Part shown: piece after piece, positions 55,118 through 63,347 of the stretch
Numbering within the stretch: the stretch's first letter is position 1
Layout of the letters: each line of letters opens with the position of its first letter
Source: Planctomycetaceae bacterium
Lineage (GTDB): Bacteria > Planctomycetota > Planctomycetia > Planctomycetales > Planctomycetaceae
Length of the DNA: 64,000 nucleotides
Reading direction: 5' to 3'
Assembly: GCA_021732845.1 (NCBI GenBank)
Contig: JAKFUF010000049.1
Location: 1 to 64,000 of the forward strand
Notes under the pieces: generated by a model
Database searches by the model: none
Told to the model about the DNA's origin: nothing
What the model saw: the letters and a program-made list of their open reading frames with translations, nothing else
Made by a program: the position numbers and the translations under genes

Positions 55118-55798
55118 TCAATAGCGCGTCTGCTGCAGGGCCATGTAACTCTCGACGGCGAACATCGCCATCATGATCGCGAGCAGCAGATTCTGCGTGA
55201 GGACCCCGCACAGGCAGAGCACCGCCGCGCAGCCGAAGGAAATTCGCAGCGACCATTCAAATCCGCCCCGCGGAAACCAGTGGGTGAGCAGGAGACGTGA
55301 AATCTGACCGCCATCCAGCGGGAAAATCGGGAACAGGTTGAAGATGCCCCAGACGATGTTCAACGTTTGCAGATCGTAAACGAAATGCTGAACAAACTCA
55401 TTGGGATGGAGGCGCAGCAAGTAAGGCCACGCCATTCGAATTGCCAGATACAGCACGAACCCGGCACCAGGTCCGGCGAACAGCGTCAGGACATGCTTGC
55501 CAGTGGTGTAGGCTCGGCCCGGATGAAATGAGGCATATCCACCCATGCTGTAGAGTACGACCTGGGGGGGCCAGCCGTAGTGCCGGGCGGTCAAGGCATG
55601 CCCGAACTCGTGGACGAGGACATGGACAAAGACAGCCAGCACCCAGATGAAAAGCAGGATGGGGCCATTCTCGCCCCGGAGGTTGCCCCATCCAAGAAAA
55701 GTCGCCGCCACCCAGAACGTGGGGTGGACACGGACGGGAATCCCGAACAACTCAAACCGCAGGTCGTAATCGGTCGGCTCTGAATTTCCAAAAAACAT
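55118..55798 (-). CDS. Site-2 protease family (M50) membrane metalloprotease
   Basis: A 226-residue polytopic intramembrane zinc protease. HEFGH lies at residues 63-67 in a membrane helix, and NLFPIFPLDGGQ gives the Asp of the second motif (LDGG). It belongs to the short, PDZ-less branch that often includes Rip1-like or SpoIVFB-like enzymes, cutting membrane-bound regulators. ATG at 55798 (MFFGNSEPTDYDLRFELFG) is chosen with GAAAG upstream; a longer frame from 55864 is less likely. It precedes the transglutaminase gene on the same strand. Confidence 0.9.
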   Translation of the reverse strand: MFFGNSEPTDYDLRFELFGIPVRVHPTFWVAATFLGWGNLRGENGPILLFIWVLAVFVHVLVHEFGHALTARHYGWPPQVVLYSMGGYASFHPGRAYTTGKHVLTLFAGPGAGFVLYLAIRMAWPYLLRLHPNEFVQHFVYDLQTLNIVWGIFNLFPIFPLDGGQISRLLLTHWFPRGGFEWSLRISFGCAAVLCLCGVLTQNLLLAIMMAMFAVESYMALQQTRY

Positions 55799-55937
55799 GA
55801 CGACTTTCAAAGGTGCCCTGCGTGCTTCCGAAAACCCGCCGTGGCTTGCGTGATTGACATCCATCCAGTCGGCAGGAAGTGCCGGGCAGGAATCACGTCA
55901 TTTCACCGGACTTGAGCCACCGGGTCAACGGGGAGCT

Positions 55938-56093
55938 GATTTTCGATTTTCGAAGAAGGATTTTTGATTGTGGGGCGCGCAAAACCGCAGTGTCTGTATG
56001 ACCGTGGGTTTGTCAGGTTAAGAGTTCATTCCGATTTCAACTGCTGACGTTGGCGCGCAGCCATCGAAAATCCTTCCTCGAAAATCGAAAATC
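55938..56093. repeat. Inverted repeat of GATTTTCGATTTTCGA type
   Basis: Left arm 55938-55965 (GATTTTCGATTTTCGAAGAA then GGATTTTT) and right arm 56063-56093 (ATCGAAAATCCTTCCTCG then AAAATCGAAAATC) are inverted copies with two or three differences, about 97 bases apart. They lie in the 500-base gap between divergent genes. Similar single arms occur near 48490 and 59395. Confidence 0.8.
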
Positions 56094-56301
56094 ACCCACA
56101 CTCCCCAGCGCGCGACGATTTGGCTACAGTGAGATTCAGCGTCAAACCTGCGGAAATGCCGGTGCAAGGGGTTGCCTGGCGGAGGTGTTCGGCGGTGGCG
56201 CTGCAATCTCGTTCCAAGATCCGTCCGCTGTCCGTGTCTGGCACAAGTGCATCCTGCACAGGGAGCCCGAGCGCGGGCAGGCAACCGAAGGAGAGGCAAC
56301 T

Positions 56302-57675
56302 GTGAGTGAGACGAATGCAGGCGGAGTGACGCGTCGGGATGTGTTGAAGACCACGGGCCAGGCGGTCGCCGTCGGCGCACTGGCGGGAATCGTCATTCCG
56401 CAGCATGTCCATGCGGCCGACAACAGCACCATTCAACTTGCCCTGGTCGGCTGCGGCGGGCGTGGCACGGGGGCGGCCGTCAACGCCCTTTCCACGACGA
56501 GCGGTCCGATCAAGCTCGTGGCGATGGCCGACGTCTTCGAAGACAAGCTCCGCAACAGCTACGAAGGGATCAAGGGCGAAAAGGAATCGCAGCTCCAAGT
56601 CACCGAAGACCGCAAGTTCATCGGCTTCGATGGCTACAAGAAGGCGATGGACGTCCTGAACAAGGGTGACGTGGTGATCCTCACCACTCCCCCCGCCTTC
56701 CGCTGGGTGCAGTTCAAGTACGCCATCGAGAAGGGCCTGAACGTCTTCATGGAGAAGCCGATCGCCGTCGATGGCCCCAGCACCCGCAAGATGCTGGCCC
56801 TGGGCGAAGAAGCGGCGAAGAAGAACCTGAAGGTCGGCGTCGGCCTGATGTGCCGCCACTGCCGCGTGCGTGGTGAACTGCACGACCGCATCAAGAATGG
56901 CGAAATCGGCGATGTCGTCCTGCTGCGGGCCTACCGCCAGGCCGGCCCCACCGGCTCGGCGGCCGTCGGCAAGAAGCCCGACGGGATGAGCGAGCTGATG
57001 TATCAGATTCGCAATTTCCACGGTTTCCTGTGGGCTTCGGGCGGTGGCTTCAGCGACTTCCTGATCCACAACATCGACGAATCGTGCTGGATGAAGGACG
57101 CCTGGCCGGTGGAAGCCAAGGGTGCCGGCGGACGCCACTACCGTGGCGACAATGTCGACCAGAACTTCGACACCTACTCCGTCGAATACACCTTCGCCGA
57201 CGGCGCCAAGCTGTTCCTCGAAGGCCGGACGCAGGGTGGCTGCCACCAGGAGTTCGACAGCTTCGCCCACGGCACCAAGGGTTCGGCGGTCATCTCCACC
57301 GCCGGCCACATCCCCGCCAAGTCCCGCATTTACAAGGGGCAGCGGATGGTCAAGGAAGACATCATCTGGGCCGGTCCTGAAAAGGAACCGAACCCTTACC
57401 AGTTGGAATGGGACGATCTGATCGAGGCGATCCGCAATGACAAGCCGTACAGCGAAGTCAAGCGCGGTGCCGAAGCCAGCCTCGTGACGGCCATGGGCCG
57501 CATGGCGGCCCACACTGGCCAGGTGGTGACCTTCGACCAGATGCTTAACTGCGAACACGAGTTCGCCCCCGACCTGGAAAAGCTCACGCTCGACTCCCCC
57601 GCTCCAGTTCTGGCCGATGCCAACGGGAAATATCCCGTCCCGCAGCCGGGCATCCAGACCAAGCGCGAGTACTAG
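56302..57675 (+). CDS. Gfo/Idh/MocA family oxidoreductase, Tat-exported
   Basis: A 457-residue protein with a twin-arginine signal (TRRDVLKTTGQAVAVGALAG). The Rossmann domain follows, with IQLALVGCGGRGTGAAVNAL, and the family Lys-Pro occurs in NVFMEKPIAVDGPSTRK. The C-terminal domain includes NIDESCWMKDAWPVEAKGAG and ends with tail EFAPDLEKLTLDS. GTG at 56302 is chosen because AGGAGAGG lies six to seven bases upstream and the signal starts there. It is full length for the planctomycete-type exported member. The substrate is unknown. A strong terminator follows. Confidence 0.93.
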   Translation: MSETNAGGVTRRDVLKTTGQAVAVGALAGIVIPQHVHAADNSTIQLALVGCGGRGTGAAVNALSTTSGPIKLVAMADVFEDKLRNSYEGIKGEKESQLQVTEDRKFIGFDGYKKAMDVLNKGDVVILTTPPAFRWVQFKYAIEKGLNVFMEKPIAVDGPSTRKMLALGEEAAKKNLKVGVGLMCRHCRVRGELHDRIKNGEIGDVVLLRAYRQAGPTGSAAVGKKPDGMSELMYQIRNFHGFLWASGGGFSDFLIHNIDESCWMKDAWPVEAKGAGGRHYRGDNVDQNFDTYSVEYTFADGAKLFLEGRTQGGCHQEFDSFAHGTKGSAVISTAGHIPAKSRIYKGQRMVKEDIIWAGPEKEPNPYQLEWDDLIEAIRNDKPYSEVKRGAEASLVTAMGRMAAHTGQVVTFDQMLNCEHEFAPDLEKLTLDSPAPVLADANGKYPVPQPGIQTKREY

Positions 57676-57698
57676 GATCGATCGGTTTCGCATCCATC

Positions 57699-57731
57699 AA
57701 AACCGCCGTGGCACCAGGCCACGGCGGTTTT
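57699..57731. terminator. Strong intrinsic terminator
   Basis: AAAACCGCCGTGGC pairs with GCCACGGCGGTTTT across loop ACCAG, followed by TTTT. It lies between convergent genes, so it can end both transcripts. Confidence 0.9.
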
Positions 57732-57833
57732 TTTGATTGCACTTTCCATGCATCTGACCTGCCTTAATAAAGGCAGAGAATGACCTTAAAGATTTCACAT
57801 TTGAGGTGTCCGACAAAAGTTGTGCCGCGCCTG

Positions 57834-59216
57834 CTACGTCACCGCCCCCAGTTCGGCGATCGGCTCGCCAGTCGGCAGAATGGGAACCGGACGGCCGCCG
57901 AAATTCGGAATCGCCACGTTGGCGGCGTCGATCCCCAGGTGGCGATAAATTGTTGCCAGAAAATCGCCCGGGCCGACACGGCGTTCCACCGCTTCTTCCC
58001 CGCGACGGTCGGTCGCGCCGATCACCTGGCCGGTACGGATGCCGCCACCGGCAAACAGCATGGTGTTCGCATTTGGCCAGTGGTCACGGCCCGGTTGGAC
58101 CGTTCCCGCTGCGGCACTGGCCACGCCACCGCCACTGCTGGCGACGTGACTGATGCGCGGCGTCCGGCCGAATTCTCCCGTCACGACAACCAGCACCCGG
58201 CGGTCGAGCCCGCGGGCATACAGGTCCTCGACCAGCGCGCTGACCGCCTGGTCAAACACCGGAGCCCGAAATTGCAGGGCGTCGAAGACATGGTGATTGA
58301 CCGCGTGGTCATCCCAGTTGGCGACCCGCCCGCAGAGCGGACCATCAAATGTCGTGGTGATGATCTCAACACCCACTTCCACCAGCCGCCGGGCCATCAG
58401 GCATTGCTGGCCCCAGGCATTCCTCCCGTAACGATCGCGAACGGCATCAGGCTCTTGCCGGATGTCAAACGCCCCCCGTGCTTCGGCGTTGGTGAGCAGC
58501 CCGATGGCTTGCGCCTCGAACGCATCCACCGCACTCATCGTGCCCGTCAGATCGAGATCACGGCGAAGCGCATCCAGCCCCTGCCGCAGACCGACGCGCT
58601 CCCTCAGCCGTTCCCCCTGGCTGGCGTCCTTCAGGCCGATGTTGGGCACTTCGAACTGTGGCTGGTTGGGATCACCGCGCACGGCGAATGCCTCGTAGGC
58701 TGGACCAAGGTAGGTTGGCCCGGCGATCGTGAAGCTGTCGTAATTGACGATCGGGTTGACGCCGACGTAGTTGGGAATCTTTCGCGCGGGATCCGCCCGC
58801 AGAAAATGGGCGATCGACATGAAGTCGGGAAGTTCCGGCGTCAGTTTGTCCTGAGCCGCCGGGTCGCCAGCGAGCACCTGAAGTGAACCCGCCGGATGCC
58901 CCCCACCGGTATGATGCACCGACCGCAACAGCGAAAATCGATCAGCCGTCCGTGCCAACCGCGGCAACAACTCCGTGAGTCGCATGCCGGGAACAACGGT
59001 TTCGATCGGCCGAAATGGTCCGGCATACTCCGAACCCGATTCGGGCTTCGGGTCGAAGGTATCGAGGTGACTGCATCCGCCACGCAGCCACACGAGGATC
59101 ACGGCGGTCTTCTCACCCGTGTGCTGTGCCGGTCCGGCCAGTGCCTGGCATTGCCAAAGGGCTGGCAATGTCAGGCCGCCCAGCGACATCTGAAGAAACT
59201 TCCGCCGCGACTGCAT
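57834..59216 (-). CDS. DUF1501 family protein, second copy
   Basis: A 460-residue DUF1501 protein. The N-terminus MQSRRKFLQMSLGGLTLPAL is a twin-arginine signal. Family blocks are VILVWLRGGCSHLDTFDPKP, FSLLRSVHHTGGGHPAGSLQ, VVVTGEFGRTPRIS and NTMLFAGGGIRTGQVIGATD. ATG at 59216 has GGAAAG nine bases upstream. No DUF1549/1553 gene is next to it, unlike the pair at 12-16 kb. It converges on the Gfo/Idh/MocA gene, and its own upstream region faces the second BlaI operator. Confidence 0.92.
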   Translation of the reverse strand: MQSRRKFLQMSLGGLTLPALWQCQALAGPAQHTGEKTAVILVWLRGGCSHLDTFDPKPESGSEYAGPFRPIETVVPGMRLTELLPRLARTADRFSLLRSVHHTGGGHPAGSLQVLAGDPAAQDKLTPELPDFMSIAHFLRADPARKIPNYVGVNPIVNYDSFTIAGPTYLGPAYEAFAVRGDPNQPQFEVPNIGLKDASQGERLRERVGLRQGLDALRRDLDLTGTMSAVDAFEAQAIGLLTNAEARGAFDIRQEPDAVRDRYGRNAWGQQCLMARRLVEVGVEIITTTFDGPLCGRVANWDDHAVNHHVFDALQFRAPVFDQAVSALVEDLYARGLDRRVLVVVTGEFGRTPRISHVASSGGGVASAAAGTVQPGRDHWPNANTMLFAGGGIRTGQVIGATDRRGEEAVERRVGPGDFLATIYRHLGIDAANVAIPNFGGRPVPILPTGEPIAELGAVT

Positions 59217-59435
59217 GATCGCACACTTTCCGGATTGAGATGACCGCGTGAGTCGACGCGTCAAACTCTCTGCGACATCGCCCCTGCGACTCCAGACGCA
59301 ACCTCCCGTGTTCTTGATGAATCGTAGCAGTCCGGGGGCGGATGTGACCACAACACTTGAACATTTCGGCTGAAATGATCGGATAAAAATCAATCGAAAA
59401 TCCTAAATCGCAGATCGAAAATCCAGCCACGGCTC

Positions 59436-59463
59436 TTGCAATCTACTACTACGCTAGTACTAT
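59436..59463 (+). promoter_or_regulatory. Promoter with BlaI-type dyad operator for the second pair
   Basis: TTGCAA (59436-59441), 16 bases, then TACTAT (59458-59463) form a plausible promoter. The spacer and -10 hold a perfect dyad TACTACGCTAGTA (59447-59459). The BlaI/MecI consensus is TACTACANATGTAGTA, so the half-sites agree. A dimer here would block polymerase. The rest of the 312-base gap holds no gene. Confidence 0.75.
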
Positions 59464-59528
59464 ACAGGTCGTTGTCAGGGCGCACTTCATGGTGCTGGCT
59501 CAGATCTGGTCCCGGTGGCGAGGCTGAC

Positions 59529-59918
59529 GTGTCGACTCAGTTGCCCAGCGAACGCGAGTTGCAGCTCTTAAAAATCCTTTGGGAGCGGGAAGGCGGCACG
59601 GTTCGCGCATTGTGCGAGCAGATGGCCCAGCAGGGGCATACGCTGGCGTATACCACCGTGCTGACCGTCATGCAGACGATGGAGCAGAAGGGGCTGGTGC
59701 GGCACACGGCTGCCGGCAAGACCTACACCTACCACGCCGTCGTGCAGCGCGACACAACCTTCAAGTCGCTGGCGCGGGGGTTTCTGGAGAGCGTGTTCGA
59801 CGGCGCTGTCGATCAGTACCTGATGCACGCCCTCGATCATCGGCAACTGTCCGCGGACGAAGTGCGGCAGTTGGAAGCCACGGTTGCCAAAGCCAAGCAG
59901 CAGTCGCGCAAGTCCTAG
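59529..59918 (+). CDS. BlaI/MecI/CopY family repressor 2
   Basis: A 129-residue repressor with a winged-helix domain (RELQLLKILWEREGGTVRAL and LAYTTVLTVMQTMEQKGLVR) and a dimerisation tail with FKSLARGFLESVFDGAVDQY. GTG at 59529 is chosen with GAGG five bases upstream. The frame is open from 59436, but that overlaps the promoter dyad. The gene ends in a short repeat coding for QSRKS, and the M56 gene follows after 68 bases. Confidence 0.94.
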   Translation: MSTQLPSERELQLLKILWEREGGTVRALCEQMAQQGHTLAYTTVLTVMQTMEQKGLVRHTAAGKTYTYHAVVQRDTTFKSLARGFLESVFDGAVDQYLMHALDHRQLSADEVRQLEATVAKAKQQSRKS

Positions 59919-59944
59919 TCGCGCAAGTCGCAGTCGCGCAAGTC
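59902..59944. repeat. 15-bp tandem repeat at the blaI stop
   Basis: AGTCGCGCAAGTC occurs three times (59902-59914, 59917-59929, 59932-59944) at a 15-base period, straddling the blaI stop codon. Its position suggests replication slippage has extended the gene end. Confidence 0.8.
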
Positions 59945-59986
59945 GCAGCCTTTCGGTCCCACGCCCCATTGCGTTTCGAGGCCCGC

Positions 59987-62900
59987 ATGTCGATCTGGTC
60001 AGATTGGTTTCTTCCGCGGCTGATGGACTGTGCCGTCTTGTCGACCGTTTTCCTGGCGTTGATGCTGACACTCAGGCTCGCGGTACGGCGGCCCGGAGCA
60101 CGCGTCATGCTGGGCTGGGGCGCGATGCTGGGCCTGATCGTGCTGACCATCGCACCATGGTTTCTGCCACGCTTGTCAATTGTGCCACGGGCAGGCCTCC
60201 GCATGGATGGTCGTTCGGCCGCCGCAACGGTCGAGGCTGCCCCGCCTGCGGTCGTGACGCCTGTGCCAACAGCCAATGTCGCCGCGGTTGAACCTCCACG
60301 CGCACCGCAATCCGCCGTGAGTCCACCCTCAGCGGCGAACCGCATCGCTGCCGGAGCCGCAAGGCCGCCGCTGGTGGCCGCGACCAAGAACAAACCGACA
60401 TCAAGTTTCGTGAGTGCCACACCTCAGCCGACACCAGCCAGTTCAACGTGGCTCGGCGTCAATCTGCTGACCTATGCCGCGATCGTCTGGCTGGTGGCTG
60501 CGGGAACCACCTGTGGCTGGATCGTGGCCGGTGGCTGGCGGGTCCGCAGGATTTTGAGCCACGCGGTTCCGGCTCCCGAGTGGATGGTTGAACAACTGCG
60601 GGAGCTTGACGGAACCTCTGCCAACCGGACCCGGCGCTCGGCCGGGATCAAGCTGAGCGGGGATGTGGTGACGGCCGTGGCGATGAATGCCTGGCACCCG
60701 TGCATCTTGCTGCCAGCCGACAGCGAGCACCTGACTGACCGGCAACTTGTGGGGCTGGCGTTGGCCCATGAGGCGGCACACATCCGCCAGGGCGACCTCT
60801 GGCTGCTCGCCCTCGAACGCACGCTGTTGCCACTCTATTTCCTGCAGCCTCTGTTCTGGATCTGGCGGTGGCTGCTGCGGGGCGATCAAGAACTGCTGGC
60901 CGATGCGGCGGCCAGCGCCGATGACCCCGTGGCTTACGCCGACGCGCTGGTCGCCTGGGCCCGCTCCGCGACAGAGAAGCTGACCCGCTCCCACTCTCCC
61001 TTCAACACTCTGCACGCGTTGTCGTTGTTCGACAACCGCCCTCCCCTCACCCGGAGAATTGACATGCTGCTGGATCCCACCGCGCCGCGACCTCGTCCTG
61101 TCTCCCGCCGCGCATCCCTGGCTGCCGCCTGCGCGTTCCTGACCATCGCTGGCGGCTTGTCACTGTTCAGCCTGCAGCCGGCCGCCGCGCAGCCCACACG
61201 GGGCGCGGCCTCCGAGACAGCCGCTCCAGCCTCCGCTGCCCAGGCGGATGCCGCTGCGGCAAGAGCAGCCGCGCGCGCCGAACCGGCTGCCAAGGCTGAA
61301 GCGGCCAGGCAGGCCGAAGTGGCCGCAAGGCAGGTCGCACAAGCGGAGAAACCAGAGGGAACATCGGACTCGTCCGAAGAGGTGCGGTTGCGTGAACTGG
61401 AGCTGCGGACCGCCACGCTGGAACTGCAGCGGGCGGAAAAACGCTATCGCACTTATCAGAACGGGCGGAACGGTGACGAGGATTCCGAAACCGCCAGGAG
61501 TGCCCGCAGCGCCCGCGATAATGCCGCGCTGGCGGTGGAACGGGCGAAACTGGCCCTGGCCGTCCTCAATTCGGGCGATGAGGAGCAAATGGCCATCGAG
61601 GGGAAATTGCTGGAACTGGACCTGCGTGAGGCGAAAGTTGAACTCGATTCGCAGGTCATCCTTCAGAAGAACCAGGACTCATTGAAAACCCGGGGAGTCA
61701 TCTCCGAAGCGGAAGTGCAGCTCACTCTTGCCAAGGTGGAAAAGGCAAGAATCGCGGTGGAACGCGCCGAGCTGAAATCCACCGCTCATGTGGCTCAGCG
61801 TCGGGCTGCCGCCACAGCCGTCGCCGCCGCCAAGGCCAAGGCTGCCAGCCGGCCGCGCGCGGCAGACGGGGCGTCGGCCGATGCACGCGTGGAACAGGCT
61901 ACGGCCGTTGAAGAGCAGTCGAAAGCCGCCCAGGCGCTGCAGGGATATTGGGAGAAAAAAACGCAAAACGGCGTGCCGCTCAGCACTCGCTCACTGGTGT
62001 ATGTGGATCGATCGACATGGAGTACCGTGCCCCTGCGGCACAACGAGCGACACCCAAAGTTGCGAGTGAAGCTCAATGAAACCCGCAACCCGGTCGAGAT
62101 CGACCTGTCGACCGAAAACTCCAACATTCGAGGGTTGCTGAAGCTGGATGGCGACGAACTGACGCTGTGTCTGGGCGCACCCAATGCTCCCCGGCCAAGT
62201 GCCTTCAAATCCGGGGCGAATCTTTATCCGCAACTGGCGGTATACCGTCGAGCCAAGATGGAAGATGCACGGATCATTTCTCGCGTCGGGACGTTCAATG
62301 CCTCAGTTCTGATCCTCAATGACGGCCGCGCCATCGCGGTGACACCCGAGACAAAGTTTGTGCGGCAGACCAAGGACGGCGAACAGGCGATGTCTGCCGA
62401 AGATCTGCGCGACGACGACGTGGTGATCTTCGATTCCCATCAGCTTGCCGACCCGTTCGTCCGGCGAATCGTGGTCATGAAAGAGGCGGACCTCCCTGCC
62501 AGCTCCAACAGCGAATTCTCCGCCGATCTGATCGACGCGCTGCGTGCCAAGGGCCTCGAATGGTGTGTCAGCCTGCTTCCCCGGTCTGACTCCCGCTCGG
62601 ACCGCGCTGGAGGCGGTGCTGGGGCTTCCCGCATGAGTGGCGGCGGAGGGGTGTTCGTGGATGAACGGGGATATATCCTGGCACCGCTGGGCACGGTGGA
62701 CGGTGGATCGTCCATCACCGTGTTGACTGGAAACACCAACGGAGGAGCCAATCCGTTCAGTGGATTCGGCAGTGGCGGCGGTGGCTTCAACAACCCGGTG
62801 ACCTTTCTGGCCCGCGACCCGAAGCAAAATCTGGCCTTGTTGCAGGTCGGTTCCGGCGACCGACGCAGCGACCCTCGTCACGGCAGCGTCCGCTGGGCTG

Positions 62901-63220
62901 AGAAGCCCGCAGCCGTGGGGGAAACAGTGCTTCCGGTTACCACCAACAACGGCCGCAGCGCTGCGGCAAGCCGAATCACCCCTCTAAAAGTCGTGGCCGT
63001 CGACCGCGAGGCGCTCGTCAACGGGGTGATGCTCCGAGGGCTGATCGAGCTGGAACCCAGTGCGGCACTCAGCGGCAGCCTGCTGCTCAACGCCAACAGC
63101 GAGGCGGTGGGACTCGTGATGAACGCGACCGACGGGAATCCGGCACCGATCTTCGCCGTGCCTGCCGCGGCCGCCGGCAAGTTCGTGCAGGAGGCCGTCC
63201 AGACCGCCAAGTCTGAATAG
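59987..63220 (+). CDS. BlaR1-type M56 metallopeptidase with degenerate HtrA-like C-terminal domain
   Basis: 1077 residues; ATG at 59987 after blaI, while the frame stays open from 59579 inside blaI. The N-terminal M56 domain has membrane segments and zinc site HEAAHIRQGD near residue 260, with GDQELLADAAASADD as the Glu helix. A membrane segment near 370 precedes an Ala/Glu/Arg-rich coiled coil (about 400-650). After a beta-rich region comes a HtrA/trypsin-like domain (about 880-1075): GGGVFVDERGYILAPLGTVD, NLALLQVGSGDR and LSGSLLLNANSEAVGLVMNA. The expected catalytic His and Asp positions hold Gly and Asn, while the Ser region is partly kept. It is probably a pseudo-protease sensor. The signal is unknown. 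Confidence 0.9.
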   Translation: MSIWSDWFLPRLMDCAVLSTVFLALMLTLRLAVRRPGARVMLGWGAMLGLIVLTIAPWFLPRLSIVPRAGLRMDGRSAAATVEAAPPAVVTPVPTANVAAVEPPRAPQSAVSPPSAANRIAAGAARPPLVAATKNKPTSSFVSATPQPTPASSTWLGVNLLTYAAIVWLVAAGTTCGWIVAGGWRVRRILSHAVPAPEWMVEQLRELDGTSANRTRRSAGIKLSGDVVTAVAMNAWHPCILLPADSEHLTDRQLVGLALAHEAAHIRQGDLWLLALERTLLPLYFLQPLFWIWRWLLRGDQELLADAAASADDPVAYADALVAWARSATEKLTRSHSPFNTLHALSLFDNRPPLTRRIDMLLDPTAPRPRPVSRRASLAAACAFLTIAGGLSLFSLQPAAAQPTRGAASETAAPASAAQADAAAARAAARAEPAAKAEAARQAEVAARQVAQAEKPEGTSDSSEEVRLRELELRTATLELQRAEKRYRTYQNGRNGDEDSETARSARSARDNAALAVERAKLALAVLNSGDEEQMAIEGKLLELDLREAKVELDSQVILQKNQDSLKTRGVISEAEVQLTLAKVEKARIAVERAELKSTAHVAQRRAAATAVAAAKAKAASRPRAADGASADARVEQATAVEEQSKAAQALQGYWEKKTQNGVPLSTRSLVYVDRSTWSTVPLRHNERHPKLRVKLNETRNPVEIDLSTENSNIRGLLKLDGDELTLCLGAPNAPRPSAFKSGANLYPQLAVYRRAKMEDARIISRVGTFNASVLILNDGRAIAVTPETKFVRQTKDGEQAMSAEDLRDDDVVIFDSHQLADPFVRRIVVMKEADLPASSNSEFSADLIDALRAKGLEWCVSLLPRSDSRSDRAGGGAGASRMSGGGGVFVDERGYILAPLGTVDGGSSITVLTGNTNGGANPFSGFGSGGGGFNNPVTFLARDPKQNLALLQVGSGDRRSDPRHGSVRWAEKPAAVGETVLPVTTNNGRSAAASRITPLKVVAVDREALVNGVMLRGLIELEPSAALSGSLLLNANSEAVGLVMNATDGNPAPIFAVPAAAAGKFVQEAVQTAKSE

Positions 63221-63242
63221 TTTCAACGCGTCGTGAATGACA

Positions 63243-63274
63243 AAATCCACGCGCCGCTTGCGGCGCGTGGATTT
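63243..63274. terminator. Bidirectional hairpin terminator
   Basis: A perfect 14-bp stem, AAATCCACGCGCCG (63243-63256) with CGGCGCGTGGATTT (63261-63274), loop CTTG, and T-rich sequence (TTCCATTTTT) after. It separates the second M56 gene from the convergent partial gene. Confidence 0.85.
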
Positions 63275-63347
63275 CCATTTTTAGTGGTTCGCAGTGACAA
63301 CCGGACGGATTCCATGGCCGCTGAACCGCTGCCTCCACCCACCGCAC

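Noticed and set aside
56092-57693. A 533-residue minus-strand frame opposite the Gfo/Idh/MocA gene
   Set aside because: No domain, Val/Asp/Ala-rich composition typical of antisense reading, and the plus strand holds a clear Tat signal and family motifs.
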